Assembly: GCA_963722495.1 (NCBI GenBank)
Contig: CAVRND010000022.1
Location: forward strand, 124,001-188,000
Direction: 5' to 3'
Source of the DNA: Hyphomicrobium_A sp963722495
GTDB taxonomy: Bacteria > Pseudomonadota > Alphaproteobacteria > Rhizobiales > Hyphomicrobiaceae
Length of the DNA: 64,000 bases
The notes under the pieces are model-generated. The model searched no databases, was not told the origin of the DNA, and worked only from the letters and a program-made list of their open reading frames with translations. Positions 43,936 to 52,743 of this stretch are shown one piece after another. How positions within the stretch are numbered: position 1 is the first letter of the stretch; each line of letters starts with the position of its first letter. Both the position numbers and the translations under genes were made by a program.

Positions 43936-45420
43936 TTAAAGTCGCTCGAGGAACGGCACCGGATCGACCGGCTTTGATCCCTGCCGCAGCTCGAAGTGCA
44001 CCTGCGGCTGGTCGACGGAGCCCGAGCGTCCGGCGGTGGCGATCACCTGTCCGCGCTGCACCTTGTCGCCGCGCTTGACGTTGAGCTGGTCGTTGTGCGC
44101 GTAGGCCGTAACCCAGCCGTTGTCGTGGCGCAGCAGGATCAGGTTGCCATAGCCTTTTAGCTCCGAGCCGGCGTAGGCGACGGTGCCGCCCTCGGCCGCG
44201 TGCACCGAGGTGCCGAGCGGGACCGAAAGGTTGATTCCGTCGTTGTGTGTGCCGTCGCTCCGCTGACCGAACCCGGTGATGATGCGGCCGCTGACCGGCC
44301 AGCGCAGCTTGTCGCTGCCGCGCGCGGCGGTCTGCTGCGGCTGCGCCGGCGGATTGATCGCGGCCGTGGCGCCGTTGCTGTTGGCGACCGGCGTGTTCGG
44401 GTTGGCGCCGTTGATAATGGTCGGCTGGTGGGACGAGGGAATGTTCGACTGATAGGACTGCGCCGGCGACTGCTGCGGCTGCTGGTACTGAGGCTGTGCC
44501 GGCGGCGGGTTGACCGCTACCTGCTGCATCGGCTGTGCCGGCGAGCCGCCGTTCGTGTCGGGCACCCGCAGCACGGCGCCGGCCTTCAGCCCGCGCGCGT
44601 CGGTGATGCCGTTGGCCTGCTGCAGCTCGGCGACGGACACGCCATGCGAGCGCGAGACACCGTAGAGCGAATCGCCCGGCCGCATCGTGTAGGAGCCACG
44701 ATACTTGGCATCGAGATCGGCCGGCACGCTGGGGGGCGGCGGCGCCTGCACGCTCGCCGTCTGCATCGGCGCCGGCTGCGAGCGGTTCGCGGCGTAGCCT
44801 TGCGGCAGGTACAGCTTCTGGCCGGGGTGCAGGTTCGGGTTGGTGAGGTTGTTCACCTGCATCAGCTCGGCGACGCCGACGCGATGACGACGAGACAAGC
44901 CGTAAAGCGTGTCGCCCGGCTGCACTTCGACCATGTCGCCGGGGTTCGACAGCGACGGCTGCGGCTGCGGATCGTAGCGATTGGTGGAATTAGTCGTCGT
45001 CGCCGCCGTGTCGTAGCGGCGGTCGGCTGTGTACGAGTTCTGCGGCGGCGAGTCATACCGCCCGTTGGCGGCGTAGTTGGTGTTGCCGGTGCGGCCACCC
45101 GAATAGGCGGCTGAAGACGGCGAGGCGTCGGGAAGGCTCTGCGTGCTGACGCCGTTTTCACGGTAGGTGCGCGGCTGGTTGTAAGCGCCGCCGCCGCTGC
45201 CGTAGCCGTCGTTGCCCAGATAGCTCGGGTTGCCGCGGCCGGAAGCAGACGCGGTCTGCTGCGGCTTGGGGTCGTCGTTGAGGGCGAAACTTGGAAAATC
45301 GAAGCCCGAAACCTGGGCGCTGCATCCCCCGGCGAGGCCGGCGAGAAGGATGGCTGCGGCGTGCCCTGTTGAGCGGGCGAGCGACGCTTCGCGGCGACTG
45401 AAACGTTTAAAACGCATCAT
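43936..45420 (-). CDS. nlpD: LysM/LytM lipoprotein (NlpD-like amidase activator)
   Basis: ATG 45418-45420 (MMRFKRFSRREASLARSTGH), lipobox LAGLAGGC. After a Pro/Gln/Tyr-rich stretch there are two LysM domains (VEVQPGDTLYGLSRRHRVGV; YTMRPGDSLYGVSRSHGVSV) and a C-terminal LytM domain with VAYAGSELKGYGNLILLRHD. The metal ligands are degenerate, HNDGIN in place of HxGxD and PQVHFE in place of HxH, so it probably has no peptidase activity and activates amidases, like NlpD. It is the end of the surE transcript region. A CtrA-like box lies upstream. Confidence 0.82.
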   Translation of the reverse strand: MMRFKRFSRREASLARSTGHAAAILLAGLAGGCSAQVSGFDFPSFALNDDPKPQQTASASGRGNPSYLGNDGYGSGGGAYNQPRTYRENGVSTQSLPDASPSSAAYSGGRTGNTNYAANGRYDSPPQNSYTADRRYDTAATTTNSTNRYDPQPQPSLSNPGDMVEVQPGDTLYGLSRRHRVGVAELMQVNNLTNPNLHPGQKLYLPQGYAANRSQPAPMQTASVQAPPPPSVPADLDAKYRGSYTMRPGDSLYGVSRSHGVSVAELQQANGITDARGLKAGAVLRVPDTNGGSPAQPMQQVAVNPPPAQPQYQQPQQSPAQSYQSNIPSSHQPTIINGANPNTPVANSNGATAAINPPAQPQQTAARGSDKLRWPVSGRIITGFGQRSDGTHNDGINLSVPLGTSVHAAEGGTVAYAGSELKGYGNLILLRHDNGWVTAYAHNDQLNVKRGDKVQRGQVIATAGRSGSVDQPQVHFELRQGSKPVDPVPFLERL

Positions 45421-45463
45421 GATACGCACCTTTACTGCCAACCTCTCATTAATCCTTAAGGAG

Positions 45464-45478
45464 TTAATGGAGGCTTAA
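45464..45478 (-). promoter_or_regulatory. Candidate CtrA box upstream of the LysM/LytM gene
   Basis: TTAA-TGGAGGC-TTAA (45464-45478) exactly fits the TTAA-N7-TTAA consensus of CtrA, the master cell-cycle regulator in Alphaproteobacteria. Two further TTAA words lie at 45449 and 45456. It stands about 45 bases before the start codon, within a likely promoter. Both half sites are flanked by G or C as in GTTAA/TTAAC. Confidence 0.55.
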
Positions 45479-45668
45479 CGGAGGGCAGCATGGGCGGGTG
45501 AAAATGCATTTGAGTAGCTCGCTAAACGACATCAGGATCGCGCAACGCGTCCCTGCATGAGCGTTCAAGCTACGAGGCCATTGCGCTTTGTTAAGGACGT
45601 CGCGGCGTCGACACCGCGGCGGCGCGATGGCGAATGGCTGAACGCTGGATGAACGATCAGGGAGCTGC

Positions 45669-46472
45669 TCAGAGGACGTCGCCGCCCACGGCCCGCTTCC
45701 TGGCGAGCGCCGGATCGAATGCATGTTGCAGCGCTTTGCACGTCGACTCGTGCGTGAGGTCGAGCGACAGAGGGGTCACCGAAATGCGCCGGGCATCGAT
45801 GGCCGCTAGGTCGGTTCCGGCCACCATGGTCGACGGCGGGCGCTCGAAGTTGAACCAGTAGTACGGCATGCCCCACGGGTCGTTGCGCTGGTCGATGCGC
45901 AACGACGCCTGGTCGCGCCGGCCCTGCCGCGTCACCTCGATGCCGGTGACGGCGTCGGGCGGGCACGGCGGATAGTTGACGTTGATCACGATGTCCTTCG
46001 GCCAGCCGGCTTCCATCACGCGCGCCAGCAGCCCGGGCCCGTGGGTCAGCGGCGTCTCCCAGTGGATCTTGCCCTCTTCGAGCGAACCGCCGACCTGGCT
46101 CATGGCGACGGAGCGGATGCCGAGCATCGTTCCCTCGATGGCGGCGGCGATCGTGCCCGAGTAGGTCACGTCCTCGGCAAGGTTGGAGCCGTGATTGATG
46201 CCCGACAGAACCAAGTCCGGCGGGTGATCGAGCATGAAGTGGCGCACCGCCATGATCACGCAGTCGGTCGGCGTGCCGCGCAGGACGAATGTCTTCTCGT
46301 TGGTCTGGCGCACGCGCAACGGCTCGTGCAGCGTCATCGAGTGCGAGGCGCCCGACTGGTTCTTCTCCGGCGCCACGACCCACACGTCTGACGAAATCTC
46401 CTCGGCGATGCGGCGCAGGACGTCCATGCCCTCGGCACCGATGCCGTCGTCGTTGGTGACGAGAATGCGCAT
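45669..46472 (-). CDS. surE: 5'/3'-nucleotidase SurE
   Basis: A 267-residue metal-dependent phosphatase. MRILVTNDDGIGAEGMDVLR has the N-D-D-G metal site; APEKNQSGASHSMTL and VLSGINHGSNLAEDVTYSG complete the active site. It removes phosphate from nucleoside monophosphates in stationary phase. The start lies four bases after the serS stop, so the two are translationally linked. In the common Rhizobiales order pcm follows surE; here the 250 bp up to the LytM gene contain no pcm. Confidence 0.92.
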   Translation of the reverse strand: MRILVTNDDGIGAEGMDVLRRIAEEISSDVWVVAPEKNQSGASHSMTLHEPLRVRQTNEKTFVLRGTPTDCVIMAVRHFMLDHPPDLVLSGINHGSNLAEDVTYSGTIAAAIEGTMLGIRSVAMSQVGGSLEEGKIHWETPLTHGPGLLARVMEAGWPKDIVINVNYPPCPPDAVTGIEVTRQGRRDQASLRIDQRNDPWGMPYYWFNFERPPSTMVAGTDLAAIDARRISVTPLSLDLTHESTCKALQHAFDPALARKRAVGGDVL

Positions 46473-46475
46473 GCG

Positions 46476-47852
46476 TCACGCGGCCTTTTCGATCTTGGCG
46501 AGGCCGCCCATGTAGGGGCGCAGCGCCTCGGGAATGACGACCGAGCCGTCGGCCTGCTGGTAGTTCTCGAGCACGGCGATGAGCGTGCGCCCGACCGCGA
46601 GGCCGGAGCCGTTCAGCGTGTGTACGAAACGCGTGTCCTTGGCGCCCTTCGGCTTATAGCGCGCGTTCATGCGCCGCGCCTGGAAGTCACCGCACACCGA
46701 GCACGAGGAAATTTCGCGGTAGGTGTTCTCGCCCGGCAGCCACACCTCGATGTCGTAGGTCTTCTGCGAGGCAAAGCCCATGTCGCCGGTGCACAGCAGG
46801 ATGGTGCGGAACGGCAGGCCAAGACGCTTTAAAACCTCCTCGGCACACGCGGTCATGCGCTCGTGCTCGGCGAGGCTTTCCTCTGGCGTGGTGACGGAGA
46901 CCAGCTCGACCTTGGAGAACTGGTGCTGGCGGATCATGCCGCGCGTGTCGCGGCCGGCGGCGCCCGCCTCGGAGCGGAAGCACGGCGTGTGCGCGGTAAG
47001 CCGCATCGGCAGCTTGGCCTTCGTCAAGGATTTCCTCGCGCACGAAATTGGTCAGCGACACCTCGGCCGTCGGGATGAGCCCCAACGCGGCGTTTAGCAT
47101 TCCCTCCACTCGCTTCTTGCGCTGCGATGATTGCCTCACGATTTTCAGGTGCTGAGGATCGATCGACAGAATTCCGTCCTGGAAGGGCCCAGAGTTGCTC
47201 CATCCTCGAACTTCGGCAGCTGGGCGGTGCCGAACATGGCGCTGTGGCGCACCAGCAGCGGCACGATGTTTTCGGTGTAGCCGTTCTCGCCGGTGTGCAG
47301 GTCGAGCATGAAGGCGCCAAGCGCACGCTCGAGCCGCGCCAGCGCGCCCTTCAGCACGACGAAGCGGGCGCCGGAAATCTTCGCCGCCGTGGCGAAGTCC
47401 ATCAGTCCCAGCGCTTCGCCGATCTCGAAGTGCTGCTTGGGCGCAAAGTCGAACTTCGGCGGCGCGCCGACCTTGCGCACCTCGACGTTGTCCTTCTCGT
47501 CCTTGCCCAGCGGGACGTCGTCGAGCGGCAGGTTGGGAATGACCGACAGCGCGTCGCGCAACTTGCCGTCGAGTTCGCGCTCGCCTTCCTCACCCTTGGC
47601 GAGCACGTCCTTGAGCGCCGCCACCTCGGCCATCAGCTCGTTGGCCTTGGCGTCGTCCTTCGCCGCCTTCGCCTTGCCGATGTCCTTCGACGCCGCGTTG
47701 CGGCGGGCCTGCGCCTCCTGCAGCTTGGTCACGTTCGCGCGGCGCGCCTCGTCCAGCGCAATGAGTTCGGCCGACAACGGAGCCAGCCCGCGCTTCTTGA
47801 GGCCGTCGTCGAACGCCTCCGGATTGTCTCTGATCCACCTGATGTCGAACAC
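46476..47852 (-). CDS. serS: Seryl-tRNA synthetase, broken by three apparent insertions
   Basis: GTG 47850-47852 start (VFDIRWIRDNPEAFDDGLKK). The N-terminal coiled-coil arm (TKLQEAQARRNAASKDIGKA) is followed by the catalytic core: motif 2 region MTAHTPCFRSEAG with RQHQFSKVELV, and motif 3 LNGSGLAVGRTLIAVLENYQ. Frames change near 47212, 47090 and 47028; each break is repaired by removing one base (GATGGAG, CGCGTTG, GCCAAGC), and both sides are conserved. SerS charges tRNA-Ser and cannot be lost, so these are very likely sequencing errors. It is upstream of surE on the same strand. Confidence 0.88.
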
Positions 47853-47899
47853 GGTCGGCCTTCCCAGTGGTTGAGCGCTATGGCCGCGGACTATTCTCA

Positions 47900-47987
47900 C
47901 GTCATCCCGGCGGAGGCCTGGATCCACGACACCTTGCAGAGAAGGTGCGGAGACTTGCGTGGATGCCGGCCTACGCCGGCATGACGA
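47900..47987. repeat. Palindromic repeat (CGTCATCCCGG type)
   Basis: Arms 47900-47928 and 47958-47986 are inverted and match at 25 of 29 positions. Repeats beginning CGTCATCCCGGCG are scattered in intergenic regions of many proteobacteria. This one lies between serS and tatC. Confidence 0.65.
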
Positions 47988-48045
47988 CAATTTGCGGCAT
48001 TGGCGGACGGTATAGTCGGCAGGCGCGGACTGGTCCAGCCTCGGC

Positions 48046-48846
48046 CTATGTGGCCGATTGCTTGGCGGCTTGCTGGCGGGCGACGCGCTCCACCAGCCAG
48101 ATCGACAGCTCGTACAGCAAAACGGTCGGCAGCATCATAGCCAGCATGCTGAACGGGTCGGGCGGCGACAGCACGGCGGCGACCGCGGTAATGCCGAGAA
48201 TAGCGTAGCGGCGCCCCTTACGCAGCGTCGGCGCGGTGACGAGCCCGGCACGGGCGAGCAGCGTCAGCGCCACCGGCAGCTGGAAGCAGATCCCGAACCC
48301 GATGATCAGGTTCATGATCAGGGCTAGGTATTCCGACACGCGTGCCTGCAGGTGGATTTCGACCGGCCCGCCCGTCTGCTGCATCGACAGGAAAAAGCGC
48401 ATCGCCATCGGCATGACGAGGAAATAGACGACCATGGCGCCGAGCAGGAACAGCAGCGGCGTCGCCACCAGATAGGGCACGAAGGCGCGCCGCTCGTTCT
48501 TGTAGAGGCCGGGCGCGACGAACTTGTAGATCTGGCTGGCGACGATGGGAAACGACAGACAGAAGGCGCCGAACAGGGCGAGCTTCATCTGCGTGAACAG
48601 GAATTCCTGCGGCGCCGTGTAGATCATCTCGATCGGACCGCCGGCGGCGCCGCCCTGCGCCCAAAGGTAGGGGAGCACCAGGATGTTGTAGATCTGCTTA
48701 GCGAAGATGAAGCAGATCGTGAACGAGATGCCGACGGCGACCAGCGACCAGATCAGGCGCGAGCGCAGCTCGACGAGGTGATCGAGGAGCGGCGCCTTGG
48801 AGGCGTCGATATCGTCCTGGCCGGAACGTTCTACGACGTCACTCAT
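48046..48846 (-). CDS. tatC: Sec-independent protein translocase TatC
   Basis: Six membrane helices, beginning with PLLDHLVELRSRLIWSLVAV, the conserved signal-recognition start. Then YTAPQEFLFTQMKLALFGAF, SQIYKFVAPGLYKNERRAFV, and GFGICFQLPVALTLLARAGL. TatC recognises twin-arginine signal peptides and forms the receptor with TatB. Its ATG overlaps the tatB stop codon by 4 bases (48843-48846), so both are translated together. A palindromic repeat lies between its stop and serS. Confidence 0.92.
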   Translation of the reverse strand: MSDVVERSGQDDIDASKAPLLDHLVELRSRLIWSLVAVGISFTICFIFAKQIYNILVLPYLWAQGGAAGGPIEMIYTAPQEFLFTQMKLALFGAFCLSFPIVASQIYKFVAPGLYKNERRAFVPYLVATPLLFLLGAMVVYFLVMPMAMRFFLSMQQTGGPVEIHLQARVSEYLALIMNLIIGFGICFQLPVALTLLARAGLVTAPTLRKGRRYAILGITAVAAVLSPPDPFSMLAMMLPTVLLYELSIWLVERVARQQAAKQSAT

Positions 48847-49265
48847 GCCGCGCCCCTGTCCGGCTCTTTCTCAGGCTCGGTTGGCGCCGGCAGCGCTTTG
48901 TCATCGGGGGTTTCGGCCGCCAGAGGCTCGGGCGGCGTCTCCGACGCCGGCGCGGCGCTAATGCCGACCTTCGGCGCCTCGACATCGACGCGCGACGCCT
49001 CGATCTGATCGTCGATGGCGCGCGCGCCGGCATCGATCGTTGCGCGCACCTCGCGGCTCACCGCGTCGAATTCTTGCTTGAGACCGTCGAGCTCCGCTTC
49101 GCGCATCGCCTCGTCGAACTGGCCGCGGAACTCGGCGGCGTGACGGCGGATGACGCCCAGATACTTGCCTATCGTGCGCAGCAGGATCGGCAGGTCCTTG
49201 GGACCCACGACGATAAGCGCCACGACGGCAAGGATCAGCAGCTTGCTGGAGGTGATGTCGAACAT
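48843..49265 (-). CDS. tatB: Sec-independent protein translocase TatB
   Basis: 140 residues. One membrane helix SSKLLILAVVALIVVGPKDL with the TatB G-P-K-D-L-P hinge, an amphipathic helix (LLRTIGKYLGVIRRHAAEF) and a Glu/Pro/Ala-rich tail. TatB forms the receptor with TatC. It is 80 bases downstream of tatA and overlaps tatC. The gene lies in the usual tatABC order. Confidence 0.9.
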   Translation of the reverse strand: MFDITSSKLLILAVVALIVVGPKDLPILLRTIGKYLGVIRRHAAEFRGQFDEAMREAELDGLKQEFDAVSREVRATIDAGARAIDDQIEASRVDVEAPKVGISAAPASETPPEPLAAETPDDKALPAPTEPEKEPDRGAA

Positions 49266-49345
49266 GCGTCGTTCCGGTTGCCGACGCGCTCAAGGCCACG
49301 AGCGCGAGGCGCACACCGCGGCGTCGATGCGCGCCGCCCCGCAGC

Positions 49346-49582
49346 TCAGCCCGTCTTGGTGGTGTCGCGCTCGGTCGACTTCACGACGCGCTGGTCGATG
49401 ACGCGCGGATCTACCGGGCGCGCTTCGGGCCGCTCGTCCTCGTCGTCCTCGGACAAACCCTTTTTGAAGCTTTTGATGCCCTTAGCCATGTCGCCCATGA
49501 TGGACGAAATGCGCCCGCCGCCGCCGAAAAAGAGCAGCGCAACAAGCGCGAGGATGAGCAAATGCCAGCCACTCAGGCCCAT
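49346..49582 (-). CDS. tatA: Sec-independent protein translocase TatA
   Basis: 78 residues, MGLSGWHLLILALVALLFFG then GGGGRISSIMGDMAKGIKSF, one membrane helix, a Gly-rich hinge and an amphipathic helix, followed by an acidic tail (LSEDDEDERPEARPVD). TatA forms the pore-like assembly of the Tat system. ATG 49580-49582 follows ACAGGAG. The palindromes at 49615-49675 lie just upstream. It is separated from scpB by an inserted ABC ATPase gene. Confidence 0.92.
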   Translation of the reverse strand: MGLSGWHLLILALVALLFFGGGGRISSIMGDMAKGIKSFKKGLSEDDEDERPEARPVDPRVIDQRVVKSTERDTTKTG

Positions 49583-49614
49583 CGTCGTTCGCTCCTGTAC
49601 CGAATTGCCATGTT

Positions 49615-49675
49615 AGCAACGGCGAGTTGCTGATAGTCGCCAATCGTAGCAACAAGAAGTTGCTATTCCAGCAAC
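49615..49675. promoter_or_regulatory. Repeated AGCAAC/GTTGCT palindromes upstream of tatA
   Basis: AGCAAC-N5-GTTGCT occurs at 49615-49631 and again at 49648-49664, and a further AGCAAC lies at 49670-49675. The two centres are 33 bases apart, about three helical turns. The first lies 33 bases before the tatA start codon. The arms are too short and AT-balanced for a terminator, which favours an operator. Confidence 0.5.
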
Positions 49676-49750
49676 TGGTATCGCAGAAAGCATATAGGCT
49701 CGCAAGGGCGGCAAAGCACCTCGGGTCGCGGCTAACACCCTACGAAAGCT

Positions 49751-50890
49751 TCACTTTTGGCTCTCCGCGGCGAACACAAGAACGCGGGCCGGATCGATTT
49801 GGGCGCGCACCTCGGCGCCGCGCCCCCAACCGGCGCTTTCGCGCACGCGCACCTTCAGCGGCTTGTCGAACCCCTCGACGGCCACCTCAAGGCGGGCGAC
49901 GTCGCCGAGGAACTTCACGTCCAGCACGCGGCCGGCAAGACCCTCGCCGTCCGTTGACAGGCGAATGCCGCGCTCGCGGATGCAGACGACGGCGCGGGTG
50001 CCGTCCGCCAACCCGGGCGCCGGGAGCCTGCCGATCGGCGTGTCGATGCCGCCGCCGGCGACGCGGTAGCCGATCTCGTTGATCTCGGAGAACAGCCGCG
50101 CCACGAACAGATCGGCAGGCTGATGGTAGAGCGCCTCGGCGGCGCCGGCCTGCACCAGGCGGCCGGCGCGCATGACGGCGATCCGGTCACCGATGCGCAT
50201 CGCCTCTTCCGGGTTGTGCGTGACGATGACGGAGGTGGCGCGCGTCTCGCGCAGCAGCGACAGCGTCTCTTCCTGCATAGACTCGCGCAGCTGCACATCG
50301 AGGCCGGAAAACGGCTCGTCCATGAGCATGACGGCAGGCCGCGGAACGATGGCGCGGGCGAGCGCCACGCGCTGCTGCTGGCCGCCCGAGAGAATGTGCG
50401 GATACTCGTCGGCGAGGTTGGCGAGCCCGACGCGCTTCAGGGCCGCCAGCGCCTCACGTCGCGCCTCCGCCTTGGGCAGCGACTTGAGGCCGAAAGCGAC
50501 GTTGCCGAGGATCGTGAGATGCGGGAACAGCGCGAAGTCCTGGAACATCAGGCCGACGCCGCGATCCTCCGGCGCAACGAAGCGTGAAGGCCCCGCGACC
50601 TCGAGCCCGTTGATCAGCACGCGCCCGCCGGTCGGCTTCTCGATGCCGGCGGCGACGCGCAGCAGCGTCGTCTTCCCGCAGCCGGACGGGCCCAGCAGGC
50701 AGACGATCTCCGCCGGCGCGATGTCGAGATCGACGCCGGCCAGCGCCTGCGTCTGGTCGTAGTCGCGGATGACGTTTTCGAAGGTGAGCTGGGCCGCGAA
50801 GGTGGCGCCCGCACGGCCCTTGGCGGCGCCGTTGGCATTGCCGTTCTCGGCAGCTGGCGCGCGGCGTGTTTGTTCAGACGACAACGTCAA
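49751..50890 (-). CDS. ABC transporter ATP-binding protein (Fe3+/spermidine type, orphan)
   Basis: 379 residues; TTG 50888-50890 start. Walker A LLGPSGCGKTTLLRVAAG, Q loop FQDFALFPHLTILGNV, signature ILSGGQQQRVALARA, Walker B VMLMDEPFSGLD and a His switch TSVIVTHNPEEA. The C-terminal part (from about residue 280) is a TOBE-like beta domain with RERGIRLSTDGEGLAG. It resembles FbpC/PotA-type ATPases for iron or polyamine. No permease or binding protein is adjacent. It sits between scpB (36 bp) and tatA, in the otherwise conserved order. Confidence 0.82.
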   Translation of the reverse strand: MTLSSEQTRRAPAAENGNANGAAKGRAGATFAAQLTFENVIRDYDQTQALAGVDLDIAPAEIVCLLGPSGCGKTTLLRVAAGIEKPTGGRVLINGLEVAGPSRFVAPEDRGVGLMFQDFALFPHLTILGNVAFGLKSLPKAEARREALAALKRVGLANLADEYPHILSGGQQQRVALARAIVPRPAVMLMDEPFSGLDVQLRESMQEETLSLLRETRATSVIVTHNPEEAMRIGDRIAVMRAGRLVQAGAAEALYHQPADLFVARLFSEINEIGYRVAGGGIDTPIGRLPAPGLADGTRAVVCIRERGIRLSTDGEGLAGRVLDVKFLGDVARLEVAVEGFDKPLKVRVRESAGWGRGAEVRAQIDPARVLVFAAESQK

Positions 50891-50925
50891 CTGACGGGCA
50901 CCTTGTTACGCGGCAACGTCCGCCG

Positions 50926-51777
50926 TCACGGCTTATCGGGCTCCTCGTCGCCGGGCAAGGCTTCCCCGTCCGCGGCCTCATCTCCCTCGCCGTCATCGCT
51001 GTCGTCAAGCTCCTCCTCGTCCTCGTCTTCTCCCGCTTCGAGCGGCAGCTCGTCGGGCATGAGAGACGCAAGGTCGGTGGGATCGGGCACGGTGAAGTCG
51101 GGCGGCAGGTTGCCGTCGAGTAGGCCCGAGGCGCGCAGCTCGGCAAGACCTGGCAGATCCCGAATGCCCTCGAGTCCGAAGTGGCTGAGGAAGGCGTCTG
51201 TCGTCCCGTAGGTAACAGGGCGACCCGGGGCGCGGCGGCGTCCACGCAAGCGCACCCAGCCGGTCTCCAGCAGAATGTCGATCGTCCCGGCCGACGTAGT
51301 CACGCCGCGAATCTCCTCGATCTCGGCACGCGTCACCGGCTGGTGGTAGGCGATGATGGACAGCGTTTCGAGCGCGGCCTTGGAGAGTCGCCGCTCCTGC
51401 GTCGCGTAGCGCTCCAGCAGGTAGGAAAGATCCTCGGCGGTGCGGAACGCCCACTTGCCGGCGACCTTGACGAGGTTGACACCGCGGCCGGCATAGAACG
51501 CGCGCAGCTCCTCGATCAGCGCACCGATGTCCTCGCCTTCGGTAAGGTGGCCGGCGAGCTTTGCCTCATCGAGCGGCTCGGAGGCGGCGAACAGCAGCGC
51601 TTCGAGGATGCGCAGCTTCTCGCGGTGATCGGCGAACGGCAGCGCCGCAACATTGCGCGGCAGCGCGTTGCCGCGCACCGGCTCATCGCCCGCGTCCTCG
51701 CGTCCGTGGTCGTGGCTCTCCTGGCTCGATGGGACCAGGCTCAGACGGGGCGGCTCCATGCGCTTTTCTTTCGTCAT
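50926..51777 (-). CDS. scpB: Segregation and condensation protein B
   Basis: Winged-helix core: REKLRILEALLFAASEPLDE, YAGRGVNLVKVAGKWAFRTA, LSKAALETLSIIAYHQPVTR, AEIEEIRGVTTSAGTIDILL and RAPGRPVTYGTTDAFLSHFG, the ScpB signature. A long acidic tail (EDEDEEELDDSDDGEGD) follows. ScpB dimers bind ScpA and the SMC ATPase to compact chromosomes. ATG 51775-51777 is chosen; a frame from 51828 overlaps scpA. The usual scpA-scpB order is kept. Confidence 0.9.
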   Translation of the reverse strand: MTKEKRMEPPRLSLVPSSQESHDHGREDAGDEPVRGNALPRNVAALPFADHREKLRILEALLFAASEPLDEAKLAGHLTEGEDIGALIEELRAFYAGRGVNLVKVAGKWAFRTAEDLSYLLERYATQERRLSKAALETLSIIAYHQPVTRAEIEEIRGVTTSAGTIDILLETGWVRLRGRRRAPGRPVTYGTTDAFLSHFGLEGIRDLPGLAELRASGLLDGNLPPDFTVPDPTDLASLMPDELPLEAGEDEDEEELDDSDDGEGDEAADGEALPGDEEPDKP

Positions 51778-51809
51778 TGGTTGTCCGGCACGCACACGGG
51801 TTTCACCAA

Positions 51810-52667
51810 CTAGACGACTCGCTGCCATTCCGCTTCGGGCTGCGCCGCATCCGACTTGCGCGGGCGCATGTAAATTGGTTCGAACGGGCCTTCCTGGCGC
51901 AGCTCGATACGGCCGTCGCGCGCCATTTCCAGCGTGGCGCCGAACGAGCTCGCCATCACCGTCTTGCCATTCTCGTGCGCGCCGGCGAACTCCTGCATGC
52001 AGCGCTCGAAAGCCAGCCAGTCGGTGACCGACGGTGCCTCGCCGAGCATGCGTTCCAGGCGAATGCGCGCGTCCTTGATCGACCAGACGGGACGCACCTT
52101 GACGACGTGGCCGACCTTGATCGTGCGGCGGCGCTGATCGGCGTAGGCATGCAGCAGGTCATAGATCTTGGCCGTGAACTCCGTCTCGCGGATGGTCTTG
52201 GTGCCTTCCGGCATGCCGCGCGGAAACACGTCGCGGCCGAGCCGCATGCGCGTCATGAGCTGCGCGGCCGCTTCGCGCATGGCTTCCAGACGCATGAGGC
52301 GGAACGACAGGCGGCGCGCCAGCTCCTCGGCGCTGTGCTCCTCGCCCTTCACAGCCTCGCGCGGCAGCAGCAGTCGCGATTTGAGATAGGTCAGCCACGC
52401 CGCCATGACGAGGTAGTCGGCGGCCAGCTCGAGGCGCAGCTTCTGCGCTTCGCCGATGAAGCCGAGGTATTGGTTGGCGAGCGCCAGCACGGAGATCTTC
52501 GACAGGTCGACCTTCTGCGTGCGCGCCAGCGCGAGCAGCAAATCGAGCGGGCCCTCATAGCCGGCAACGTCGACGATGAGCGCGTCCTCGTCGTCGAAGT
52601 GCGCGCCGACGACGGGCTCCTCCCACGCCGACACGGCCTCGTTCTCTGGTTGCGGCTCGATGGTCAT
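51810..52667 (-). CDS. scpA: Segregation and condensation protein A
   Basis: Start ATG 52665-52667 (MTIEPQPENEAVSAWEEPVV); the frame extends to 52727 with a polar leader. Kleisin features: VAGYEGPLDLLLALARTQKV, KISVLALANQYLGFI, YLVMAAWLTYLKSRLLLPRE, and a C-terminal winged helix with VMASSFGATLEMARDGRIEL. ScpA bridges the two SMC heads. It lies between nagZ and scpB, all on the minus strand. Confidence 0.9.
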   Translation of the reverse strand: MTIEPQPENEAVSAWEEPVVGAHFDDEDALIVDVAGYEGPLDLLLALARTQKVDLSKISVLALANQYLGFIGEAQKLRLELAADYLVMAAWLTYLKSRLLLPREAVKGEEHSAEELARRLSFRLMRLEAMREAAAQLMTRMRLGRDVFPRGMPEGTKTIRETEFTAKIYDLLHAYADQRRRTIKVGHVVKVRPVWSIKDARIRLERMLGEAPSVTDWLAFERCMQEFAGAHENGKTVMASSFGATLEMARDGRIELRQEGPFEPIYMRPRKSDAAQPEAEWQRVV

Positions 52668-52743
52668 CGCCCTTGACGGCTCACAAGATTGGGAGTCCGG
52701 ATCGCGGACCCGCGTTTGATTCTGCAATCATATAGTGTTGAGT

